Origin: an uncultured Parabacteroides sp.
GTDB taxonomy: Bacteria; Bacteroidota; Bacteroidia; Bacteroidales; Tannerellaceae
NCBI GenBank assembly: GCA_947074335.1
Contig: CAMTPG010000075.1
Span: 1-9,745 of the forward strand
Direction: 5' to 3'
DNA length: 9,745 nucleotides
Each line of letters begins with the position of its first letter. Position 1 is the stretch's first letter. Shown here piece by piece: positions 1 to 5,867 of this stretch. Made by a program: the position numbers and the translations under genes. The notes beneath the pieces are model-generated. The model searched no databases. It was not told the origin of the DNA and saw nothing but the letters and a program-made list of their open reading frames with translations.

Positions 1-1
1 A

Positions 2-76
2 TGCACCATCATGCCGTTTTCCTTTCATGTAGAATTAACAAATTTGAAGCAGCAGTTTTTGTCCGATACGAATTAA
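2..76 (+). CDS. possible 3' end of an upstream gene (partial)
   Basis: The second forward frame is open from the window edge to a TAA at 74-76, giving 24 residues that end in QQFLSDTN. Codon choice (ccg, gta, gaa, cag) resembles that of the real genes here, and the stop lies 29 bp before the preferred lptB start, a normal intra-operon spacing. The fragment is too short to recognise any family, and a 24-codon open frame can arise by chance. If real, lptB would be the downstream gene of an operon entering from the left, which would fit the lack of a good promoter before lptB. Confidence 0.3.
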   Translation, partial: CTIMPFSFHVELTNLKQQFLSDTN

Positions 77-105
77 TTCTGTTTCTTTGTTGCAAAGTTT
101 TTGGC

Positions 106-855
106 ATGGCAGACGAACAGATGATTCTTCGTACAGAAGATTTGGTAAAAAAATACAAAACACGAACCGTGGTAAACCATGTTTCGATCGAAGTGAAACA
201 GGGTGAAATTGTGGGATTACTCGGACCGAACGGTGCGGGCAAAACCACCACATTCTACATGACCGTGGGTCTGGTTACTCCGAACGAAGGCCGTATTTTT
301 CTGAACGATCTGGAAATCACTAAATTCCCGGTATACCGGCGTGCCCGCAACGGCATCGGTTATCTGGCACAGGAGGCTTCGATTTTCCGTAAGATGACGG
401 TAGAAGATAATATCCGTTCGGTGCTGGAAATGACAAAAACCACCGAAGCTTATCAGAAAGAGAAACTGGAAAGTCTGATTTCGGAATTTGGTCTGCATAA
501 AGTACGCAAAAACCTGGGCGATCAGCTTTCGGGTGGTGAGCGCCGTCGTGCCGAAATTGCCCGCTGTCTGGCTATCGACCCGAAATTTATTATGCTCGAC
601 GAACCTTTTGCCGGTGTCGATCCGATTGCCGTACAAGATATTCAGAGCATTGTGGCCAAGCTGAAACATAAAAATATCGGTATTCTGATTACCGATCATA
701 ATGTGTACGAAACACTCAGTATTTGCGATCGTGCCTATCTGCTTTTCGAAGGGAAAGTGCTGTTTCAGGGAACCGCCGAGCAGCTGGCCGAGAATGAGAT
801 TGTGCGTGAGAAATATTTAGGTAAGGACTTCATCCTGCGCAAAAAAGACTTTTAA
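106..855 (+). CDS. lptB: LPS export ABC transporter ATP-binding protein LptB
   Basis: Cytoplasmic ATPase of the LptB2FGC complex, which extracts lipopolysaccharide from the inner membrane and pushes it across the Lpt bridge. From the ATG at 106 the protein is 249 aa, close to the usual 240-250. Visible motifs: Walker A GPNGAGKTT (residues 40-48), Q-loop Q89, ABC signature LSGGE (141-145), Walker B FIMLDEP with catalytic E166, and H-loop H198 in TDHN. The GLLGPNGAGKTT, YLAQE and FAGVDPIAV stretches are typical of LptB rather than other ABC ATPases. It has no membrane segment, as expected. The frame stays open to base 1, but the extra 35 residues do not resemble the family; ATG 106 or ATG 121 are the credible starts and neither has a Shine-Dalgarno. 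Its last 39 bp overlap the convergent CPBP gene. The membrane partners lptF, lptG and lptC are not in the window. Confidence 0.95.
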   Translation: MADEQMILRTEDLVKKYKTRTVVNHVSIEVKQGEIVGLLGPNGAGKTTTFYMTVGLVTPNEGRIFLNDLEITKFPVYRRARNGIGYLAQEASIFRKMTVEDNIRSVLEMTKTTEAYQKEKLESLISEFGLHKVRKNLGDQLSGGERRRAEIARCLAIDPKFIMLDEPFAGVDPIAVQDIQSIVAKLKHKNIGILITDHNVYETLSICDRAYLLFEGKVLFQGTAEQLAENEIVREKYLGKDFILRKKDF

Positions 856-1734
856 CCGTCGCACACACAGAATAAACAAATACAGCGTAAAAACGGCTCC
901 GATGCTGTATGTCATGATATTCGGACCTGAAATTTCGCCGGTGATAAACTCATTTTCCTTCAGTCGGGCATCCGACATACAGATGATAACCAGTGCATTA
1001 TTCAGAAAATGCGCAAATACCGGAACCCAGATGTTGCCACTCCAGAGCAGCAGATAGCCAAAATAAGCACCCAGCACCATACGCGGTAAAAAACCATAGA
1101 ACTGCATGTGTATTGCACTGAAAATGGCAGCCGCAATCCAGATAATGAGATGCGGTTTCTGTGTCCAGCCGCCGATGATGCGTTCGAGTGTACCGCGAAA
1201 GAAAAACTCTTCGGTAATCCCTGCCATCACCGCAATCACCAACAAGTTGGTTATCAGGCTCCAGAATCCCTGCCGGTCGATCAGCAAATCGGTCAGCTCC
1301 CTGGCCGAATCTTCGCGCGCCTTCATCCAGTTTTCTACCGGTGCCATAAAATCGGGAAATACCACTGATTGATTCAGCAGTGTCAGTAAATTCAGTGCCG
1401 GCGATAACAAAATCATACTCAGCAACACAAAAAACAATATTTTAAGCGAAGGGCATTTTCGTAGCGAAAGATAACTTTTGAAATTTGTACTGCATACAAA
1501 TGCCACACCCAGTGCAGGAAGTAAAAACATACAGACTGCTGCAAAAAACTGATTGATACACAAAATATCCGGATTGCGCATCGCCTGCTGAAGCGTAATC
1601 CCTCCAAGTGCCGCCACTGCGTAAATAATCTTCGAGAGGATAAACAGCAAAATAATTCCGGCCAGCATAAAAACCAGCAACATAAACAACTGGAAGCGCG
1701 GTGATTTATTCGTATAGTTCTCTTTTTGCAACAT
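817..1734 (-). CDS. CPBP-family intramembrane glutamic/metallo-type protease (Abi/Rce1-like)
   Basis: A 305-aa polytopic membrane protein with about eight hydrophobic segments (roughly 16-38, 62-82, 98-118, 158-175, 194-208, 218-232, 235-252 and 272-292). All three CPBP/Rce1 motifs are present in the expected order: EEFFFR (E175, E176, R180), FSAIH (F205, H209) and HFLNN (H242, N246). The family includes eukaryotic CAAX prenyl protease Rce1 and bacterial proteins linked to bacteriocin self-immunity or membrane protein processing; the substrate cannot be told from sequence. No bacteriocin or peptide precursor lies nearby, so an immunity role is not supported by context. The start gives a protein covering all segments. 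Upstream sits the RRM gene on the same strand, separated by a terminator, with only about 30 bp between the terminator's T-run and this start. Its last 13 codons (stop included) overlap the 3' end of lptB on the other strand. Confidence 0.88.
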   Translation of the reverse strand: MLQKENYTNKSPRFQLFMLLVFMLAGIILLFILSKIIYAVAALGGITLQQAMRNPDILCINQFFAAVCMFLLPALGVAFVCSTNFKSYLSLRKCPSLKILFFVLLSMILLSPALNLLTLLNQSVVFPDFMAPVENWMKAREDSARELTDLLIDRQGFWSLITNLLVIAVMAGITEEFFFRGTLERIIGGWTQKPHLIIWIAAAIFSAIHMQFYGFLPRMVLGAYFGYLLLWSGNIWVPVFAHFLNNALVIICMSDARLKENEFITGEISGPNIMTYSIGAVFTLYLFILCVRRLKVFFAQDEVLT

Positions 1735-1763
1735 ACTATATAATAAGGTAAAGAAAAAGACAT

Positions 1764-1797
1764 AAAAAAACTTCTGCCTAAAGATAGACAGAAGTTT
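1764..1797 (-). terminator. intrinsic terminator of the RRM gene
   Basis: Read on the minus strand, a 13-bp hairpin with one mismatch (C1777/A1788) and an AAGA loop on the plus strand (1781-1784) is followed by seven T residues (1770 down to 1764). Arms are 1768-1780 and 1785-1797. It begins 26 bp past the RRM stop codon, the classical position and shape of a Rho-independent terminator. Confidence 0.85.
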
Positions 1798-1822
1798 AAT
1801 ATTTTAGTTCCGTAGAGGATAA

Positions 1823-2065
1823 TTATTTCGGACGAGCCTCTTTAACTACCATCTGACGTCCTTCGAATTCAGCTTCATTCAGTTCATCAATTGCTTTCTG
1901 ACCTGCTGCATTGTCAGGCATTTCAACGAAAGCAAAACCTTTTGAACGACCAGTTTCACGATCTTTGATAATTTTTACAGAGTCTACAGCTCCGTACTCT
2001 TCCATTACTTGTCTCAAATCATCTTCCCGAACGCGATAATTCAGGTTGCCAATGTAAATGTTCAT
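1823..2065 (-). CDS. single-RRM RNA-binding protein
   Basis: An 80-aa protein that is essentially one RNA recognition motif. RNP2 is IYIGNL (residues 3-8, Y4 stacking residue) and RNP1 is KGFAFVEM (42-49, with F44 and F46), in the beta-alpha-beta-beta-alpha-beta order. A very short tail (EARPK) follows the last strand. Small RRM proteins of this type are common in Bacteroidota, which generally lack Hfq, and members in Bacteroides (for example RbpB) have been implicated in post-transcriptional control. RNA targets here cannot be predicted. The gene is monocistronic by layout: its own promoter element about 117 bp upstream, a structured and U-rich leader, and a strong terminator 26 bp downstream. 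No Shine-Dalgarno is present before the ATG. Cyanobacterial and plant glycine-rich RRM proteins are relatives, but the glycine-rich tail is absent. Confidence 0.93.
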   Translation of the reverse strand: MNIYIGNLNYRVREDDLRQVMEEYGAVDSVKIIKDRETGRSKGFAFVEMPDNAAGQKAIDELNEAEFEGRQMVVKEARPK

Positions 2066-2096
2066 AAAAATTGAAAATTTTGAAAAATAAAAATTG
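2064..2096 (-). repeat. direct repeat in the leader of the RRM gene
   Basis: The 10-mer CAATTTTTAT (minus strand) occurs twice, at 2087-2096 and 2064-2073, 23 bp apart start to start. The downstream copy runs into the ATG: its last two bases are the A and T of the start codon. Between them lies a further AT-rich stretch containing AAAATTTT. As RNA these are two U-rich single-stranded sites at the translation start. The repeat itself is plain in the sequence; a regulatory role is inference. Confidence 0.5.
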
Positions 2097-2117
2097 TACT
2101 TCTTTTGAAAGTAGTAC
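2096..2117. repeat. 22-bp palindrome in the RRM gene leader
   Basis: On the plus strand the arms GTACTTCTTT and AAAGTAGTAC pair with a single internal T/T mismatch (2101/2112) around a TG centre. It lies 30 bp before the RRM start codon and about 65 bp downstream of the -7 element, so it should be transcribed as a hairpin or could act as a DNA operator. It has no T-run on either side, so it is not an intrinsic terminator. Confidence 0.55.
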
Positions 2118-2181
2118 CCGGGGAATTACATAACAGTGAAAGATATTCGACAATTTATTTAGTAAATGAAGAATTACAAAC

Positions 2182-2189
2182 CAAAGTTA
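2182..2189 (-). promoter_or_regulatory. probable -7 element for the RRM gene
   Basis: The minus strand reads TAACTTTG, a full match to the Bacteroidota -7 consensus TAnnTTTG. Transcription would start near base 2175, giving a leader of about 110 nt. The -33 box is weak: only a TTTA (in CATTTACC) lies in the right area and its spacing is short, so the call rests on the -7 match and its position. Confidence 0.45.
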
Positions 2190-2314
2190 AGATACATTCG
2201 TGAGGTAAATGTCCTTTCATGATGCAAAGGAATGCAAATATTTTAGATATACAATACTTTAAGTCAAAAATATCACATTTAATTTCCGCCCTTTAGAACT
2301 ATTTAAGTAAACAA

Positions 2315-2346
2315 TTTGCGTTATTAAAAGAATAAGTCTAATTTTG
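2315..2346 (+). promoter_or_regulatory. promoter of tig
   Basis: A perfect -33 TTTG (2315-2318) and a perfect -7 TAATTTTG (2339-2346) are separated by 20 bp, the standard Bacteroidota primary-sigma arrangement. Predicted transcription start is near 2353, leaving a leader of about 39 nt that is AT-rich and has no Shine-Dalgarno. Confidence 0.8.
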
Positions 2347-2391
2347 CAAGCTAAAATTGAGTTGACTAATTAATTAAATAAATCATTCAGA

Positions 2392-3747
2392 ATGAACGTT
2401 TCGCTTAACAACGTTGATGCTACAAGAGGCATCATTAAAATAGACATCGCGAAAGATGATTATGCAGCTGCAGTAGAAAAAAGCCTGCGTAACTTCCGTC
2501 AGAAAGCTAATGTTCCGGGATTCCGTAAAGGTATGGTTCCCATGGGCATGGTAAAAAAAATGTATGGCAAACATGTATTGGCAGAAGAGATCAATAAACT
2601 GGTTTCCGAAGCGCTTTACAATTATATTCGTGAAAACAATCTGAATATCCTGGGCGAACCGCTGCCAAACGAAACTGAACAGAAAGAGATCAATTTCGAC
2701 ACCATGGAAGAATTCGAATTTTGTTTCGATGTAGCTTTGGCTCCCGAAATCAAAATCGAATTGTCGAAAGATGACAAAGTTCCTTACTATCAGGTAGCTA
2801 TCGACGAAGAGATGATCAACCAGCAGGTTGAAGCTTATCAGTCGAACTTCGGTACTTACGTACCCGCCGAAACTGTTGAGGAAAAAGATCTGGTTAAAGG
2901 AACTATCGCCGAACTCGAAAACGGAACACCGAAAGAGGGTGGTATTGTGGTAGAAGAAGCTGTTTTGATGCCTATGTATATCAAAGACGAAGCAGAAAAA
3001 GCTAAATTTATCGGTGCAACAGCTAATACGGCTATTGTATTCAACCCCAATAAAGCATTCGAAGGTGCTGAAGCCGAAATTGCTTCATTCCTGAAAATCG
3101 AAAAAGAGCAGGTGGCTGAAGTAACCGGCGATTTTAGTTTCGAAATCAAAGAAATTACACGTCACGAAAAAGCTGAACTTAATCAGGAACTGTTCGACAA
3201 AGTATTTGGCGAAGGCGTGGTAACCAGCGAAGAAGAATTTAAAAACAAAATCCGTGAAGCACTGGCAGAACAGTTCACTCCGCAGAGCGATTTTAAATTC
3301 CTGACAGATATCCGCGATATCCTGGTAGCTAAAGCCGGCGAATTGCATTTTGCCGACGACCTGCTGAAACGCTGGTTGCTTGCTGCTAACGAAAAGAATA
3401 CTGCAGAACAGATCGATGCCGATTATCCTACTATCGTAAAAGATCTGACTTATCACCTGATCAAAGAAGCGCTGGTTAAACAGAATAACCTGAAGGTAGA
3501 AGATGCAGACATCGAAACTTTTGCAAAACGTGTGGCTAAAGCACAATTTGCACAGTATGGTATGTTGTCGGTACCTGAAGATGTATTGGCTAACTACGCA
3601 AAAGACATGCTGAAAAACAAACAGACATTGCAGAATATCATCGAGCGTGCCGTTGAAGAAAAACTGGCAGGCTGGTTGAAAGAGCAGGTTACTCTTGAAA
3701 CAAAAGAGGTTACACCTGACGAATTCGGTAAACTGTTCGAAGAATAA
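2392..3747 (+). CDS. tig: trigger factor, ribosome-associated chaperone
   Basis: Binds the ribosome at the exit tunnel and shields nascent chains. The 451-aa length is slightly above the E. coli protein. The N-terminal ribosome-binding domain (about 1-115) carries the signature loop GFRKGMVP (43-50) followed by MVKKMYG. The middle segment (about 150-255) lies where the FKBP-type isomerase domain sits but lacks the usual IPGFE-type active-site signature, so isomerase activity is doubtful. The C-terminal helical chaperone arms (about 260-440) are charged and helix-rich, and there is no acidic tail like that of the E. coli protein. The start ATG follows a strong promoter by about 39 nt with no Shine-Dalgarno. 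tig stands immediately before clpP-clpX, as in many bacteria, but here a terminator and a second promoter separate them, so tig is transcribed as its own unit. The lon gene that follows clpX in enterobacteria is absent. Confidence 0.96.
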   Translation: MNVSLNNVDATRGIIKIDIAKDDYAAAVEKSLRNFRQKANVPGFRKGMVPMGMVKKMYGKHVLAEEINKLVSEALYNYIRENNLNILGEPLPNETEQKEINFDTMEEFEFCFDVALAPEIKIELSKDDKVPYYQVAIDEEMINQQVEAYQSNFGTYVPAETVEEKDLVKGTIAELENGTPKEGGIVVEEAVLMPMYIKDEAEKAKFIGATANTAIVFNPNKAFEGAEAEIASFLKIEKEQVAEVTGDFSFEIKEITRHEKAELNQELFDKVFGEGVVTSEEEFKNKIREALAEQFTPQSDFKFLTDIRDILVAKAGELHFADDLLKRWLLAANEKNTAEQIDADYPTIVKDLTYHLIKEALVKQNNLKVEDADIETFAKRVAKAQFAQYGMLSVPEDVLANYAKDMLKNKQTLQNIIERAVEEKLAGWLKEQVTLETKEVTPDEFGKLFEE

Positions 3748-3753
3748 TACATG

Positions 3754-3785
3754 AAAAGGCAGCCCGCTCAGGGTTGCCTTTTTTT
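3754..3785 (+). terminator. intrinsic terminator after tig
   Basis: A 12-bp stem (3754-3765 with 3771-3782, one G/T wobble at 3762/3774) closes a 5-base GCTCA loop and runs into seven T residues (3779-3785). It starts 6 bp after the tig stop, so most tig transcripts should end before clpP. Confidence 0.9.
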
Positions 3786-3825
3786 AAAAAGGGTTTTCTC
3801 TCTAAAAAATATCTTACCGGAGAAC

Positions 3826-3855
3826 AAATAAATTGTTTCTTTCAGAAATTTATTT
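3826..3855. repeat. inverted repeat over the clpP promoter spacer
   Basis: AAATAAATT (3826-3834) is the exact reverse complement of AATTTATTT (3847-3855), with a 12-bp centre. The left arm overlaps the -33 box and the right arm stops one base before the -7 box. It could be an operator for a dimeric regulator, but both arms are pure A/T and may be coincidental. Confidence 0.35.
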
Positions 3856-3864
3856 ATAACTTTG
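3832..3864 (+). promoter_or_regulatory. promoter of the clpP-clpX-recQ operon
   Basis: The -7 element TAACTTTG (3857-3864) matches TAnnTTTG fully. A -33 like ATTG (3832-3835) lies 21 bp upstream, matching three of four bases. Transcription would begin near 3871, giving a leader of about 60 nt. The site lies directly behind the tig terminator, which supports an independent operon. Confidence 0.7.
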
Positions 3865-3930
3865 TTTTTCCGATAAATAAGGAGAGGGAACCTTTTTTTA
3901 TTTCCGGGTAATCTATTAGACTTAAGGTAT

Positions 3931-4596
3931 ATGGAAGATTTTAGAAAGTATGCAACCAAGCATTTACGTATGAATGGCAATGCGCTGGACAGTTATATGA
4001 ACATCACCAGCAGTTATATTTCGCCAACAATTATCGAAGAGCGTCAGCTGAATGTTGCACAGATGGATGTTTTTTCGCGACTGATGATGGATCGCATCAT
4101 CTTTTTGGGTACGCAGGTGGATGAATATTCTGCCAATGTAATTCAGGCCCAATTGTTATATCTTGATTCGAGCGATCCCGGTAAGGATATCTCTATTTAT
4201 ATCAATTCGCCCGGCGGTTCGGTATATGCAGGTTATGGTATTTACGATACCATGCAGTTTATCAGCTGTGATGTATCTACTATTTGTACCGGTATGGCTG
4301 CTTCGTTTGCTGCTGTATTGCTGGTATCGGGAACCAAAGGCAAACGTATGGCATTACCCCATTCGCGTGTGATGATTCATCAGCCGCTGGGTGGTGTGCA
4401 GGGTCAGGCTTCGGATATCGAAATTACTGCCCGCGAAATCCTGAAAATCAAGAAAGAATTATATACGATCATTTCCGACCATTCGGGCAAGCCTTTCGAT
4501 GAAGTAGAACGCGACAGTGACCGTGATTACTGGATGACTGCGCAGGAGGCACTGGCTTACGGAATGATTGATAAAGTGCTTGTTCGTAACAAATAA
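3931..4596 (+). CDS. clpP: ATP-dependent Clp protease proteolytic subunit
   Basis: Serine peptidase that forms the tetradecameric barrel degrading proteins unfolded and delivered by ClpX. The 221-aa protein carries the full triad: S125 in GMAASFAA, H150 in VMIHQP and D199 in DSDRDYWM. The 25- and 49-residue spacings between these are identical to the E. coli enzyme. Other family marks are YINSPGGSVYAG (oxyanion/handle region, 90-101) and QPLGGVQGQASDIEI. The N-terminal block (about residues 1-40) contains EERQLNV and is longer than the mature E. coli end, as I expect for Bacteroidales ClpP; a processed propeptide is possible but cannot be shown. Codon use matches the neighbours. clpX starts 17 bp after its stop, so the two subunits of ClpXP are co-transcribed. 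Confidence 0.97.
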   Translation: MEDFRKYATKHLRMNGNALDSYMNITSSYISPTIIEERQLNVAQMDVFSRLMMDRIIFLGTQVDEYSANVIQAQLLYLDSSDPGKDISIYINSPGGSVYAGYGIYDTMQFISCDVSTICTGMAASFAAVLLVSGTKGKRMALPHSRVMIHQPLGGVQGQASDIEITAREILKIKKELYTIISDHSGKPFDEVERDSDRDYWMTAQEALAYGMIDKVLVRNK

Positions 4597-4613
4597 TTAA
4601 AACCAAATACAGA

Positions 4614-5846
4614 ATGGCCAAATCAGGCGAAAGTTGTACATTTTGCGGTCGTAGCAGCCGTGATGTTAATTTATTAATCAATGGTATCTCAGGTGCTATT
4701 TGCGATGATTGTGCCCAGCAGGCCTACGAAATCGTAAAGGAGCAGATTCCGGGTAAAAAGAGCTCTTTCTCGCTCGAGCAGGAAGAGCTGCCCAAGCCCG
4801 AAGATATTAAAACCTTTTTAGATCAATATGTAATCGGTCAGGATGATGCCAAACGTTATCTGTCGGTTGCCGTTTATAATCATTATAAACGTCTGATTCA
4901 GAAGATAACTACCGATGATGTGGAAATTGAAAAATCCAACATTATCATGGTAGGAGCTACCGGAACCGGAAAAACTTTACTGGCACGTACCATTGCAAAA
5001 TTACTGCATGTACCCTTTGCCATTGTGGATGCAACGGTTTTAACCGAAGCCGGCTATGTGGGCGAAGATATTGAAAGTATCCTGACCCGTCTGCTGCAGG
5101 CTGCCGATTATGATGTGGAGTCGGCCCAGCGCGGCATTGTGTTTATCGACGAAATTGACAAGATTGCACGAAAAAGCGATAATCCCTCCATCACACGCGA
5201 TGTGAGCGGCGAGGGTGTTCAACAGGGTTTATTGAAACTGCTTGAAGGTTCGATTGTAAATGTTCCACCTCAGGGCGGGCGTAAACATCCCGAACAAAAA
5301 ATGATTGCAGTGGATACCAAAAATATTCTGTTTGTCTGCGGCGGAGCCTTCGACGGCATCGAAAAGAAAATAGCCCAGCGTCTTAATACACGTGTTGTGG
5401 GATATACTGCCAGCGATAATACATCACAGATCGACCGGAATAACCTGTTGAAATATATTACACCCACCGATTTGAAATCGTTCGGACTGATTCCGGAGAT
5501 TATCGGACGTCTGCCTATTCTTACTTATCTCAATCCGCTGGATCGTACTACATTACGTAATATTTTGACCGAGCCTAAAAATTCGATCATAAAACAATAC
5601 GTAAAATTGTTTGAAATGGACGGCATAAAGCTTACATTTGATGAATCCGTGTATGAGTATATCGTGGATAAGGCATTAGAATTTAAACTGGGAGCCCGCG
5701 GGTTGCGCTCGATTGTAGAAGCCATTATGATGGATGCAATGTTCAGCATGCCTTCGGCCGACGAAACCGAATTGCATATTACTTTAGACTATGCCACCGA
5801 GAAATTCGAAAAATCGGATGTGAATCGGTTACAGGCAGCCTCATAA
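4614..5846 (+). CDS. clpX: ATP-dependent Clp protease ATP-binding subunit ClpX
   Basis: AAA+ hexameric unfoldase that recognises tagged substrates and feeds them to ClpP. The 410-aa protein has the N-terminal zinc-binding dimerisation domain (C8, C11, C30, C33), Walker A GATGTGKT (114-121), pore-1 loop GYVG (147-150), Walker B VFIDEID (176-182, catalytic E180), the RKH pore-2 loop (223-225), arginine finger R299 in PEIIGRLP and sensor-2 R362 in GARGLR. The ClpP-docking loop carries V-G-Y (about 262-264) where E. coli has I-G-F; the preceding LNTRV segment aligns and the loop is not missing. All residues needed for ATP hydrolysis and translocation are intact. The gap to clpP is 17 bp and to recQ 21 bp, with no promoter or terminator between them. 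Confidence 0.97.
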   Translation: MAKSGESCTFCGRSSRDVNLLINGISGAICDDCAQQAYEIVKEQIPGKKSSFSLEQEELPKPEDIKTFLDQYVIGQDDAKRYLSVAVYNHYKRLIQKITTDDVEIEKSNIIMVGATGTGKTLLARTIAKLLHVPFAIVDATVLTEAGYVGEDIESILTRLLQAADYDVESAQRGIVFIDEIDKIARKSDNPSITRDVSGEGVQQGLLKLLEGSIVNVPPQGGRKHPEQKMIAVDTKNILFVCGGAFDGIEKKIAQRLNTRVVGYTASDNTSQIDRNNLLKYITPTDLKSFGLIPEIIGRLPILTYLNPLDRTTLRNILTEPKNSIIKQYVKLFEMDGIKLTFDESVYEYIVDKALEFKLGARGLRSIVEAIMMDAMFSMPSADETELHITLDYATEKFEKSDVNRLQAAS

Positions 5847-5867
5847 AGCGAATAATAATTATAGTGT

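Larger units (their letters stand above)
2066..2391. other. divergent intergenic region between the RRM gene and tig
   Basis: This 326-bp AT-rich stretch holds no credible coding sequence. It contains, from left to right, the U-rich repeat leader and palindrome of the minus-strand RRM gene, a minus-strand -7 type element (2182-2189), a stretch (about 2190-2310) in which I see no clear signal apart from ATGCAAA occurring twice at about 2222-2238, and the plus-strand tig promoter (2315-2346). No tRNA, riboswitch or small RNA structure was recognised. Confidence 0.75.

Noticed and set aside
1..105. N-terminal extension of LptB from an ATG at base 1
   Set aside because: The 35 extra residues are Cys/Phe-rich and unlike LptB; family proteins begin just before the ILRTEDLVKKY segment, matching ATG 106 or 121.
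217..699. 160-codon minus-strand open frame inside lptB
   Set aside because: It lies entirely antisense to a clear ABC ATPase, has no recognisable domain and no promoter; it is a shadow of the coding frame.
817..2065. CPBP protease as a bacteriocin-immunity or defence module with the RRM gene
   Set aside because: No precursor peptide, exporter or toxin gene is nearby, the two genes are separated by a terminator, and neighbours are all housekeeping.
2225..2228. Minus-strand TTTG as the -33 box of the RRM promoter
   Set aside because: The gap to the -7 element is 35 bp, well beyond the usual 19-21.
3085..3546. 153-codon minus-strand open frame inside tig
   Set aside because: Phe/Cys-rich product typical of antisense translation of a Glu/Lys-rich gene; no independent support.
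3881..3888. GGAGAGGG as a Shine-Dalgarno for clpP
   Set aside because: It is 42 bases before the ATG, far too distant, and the other genes show no Shine-Dalgarno use.
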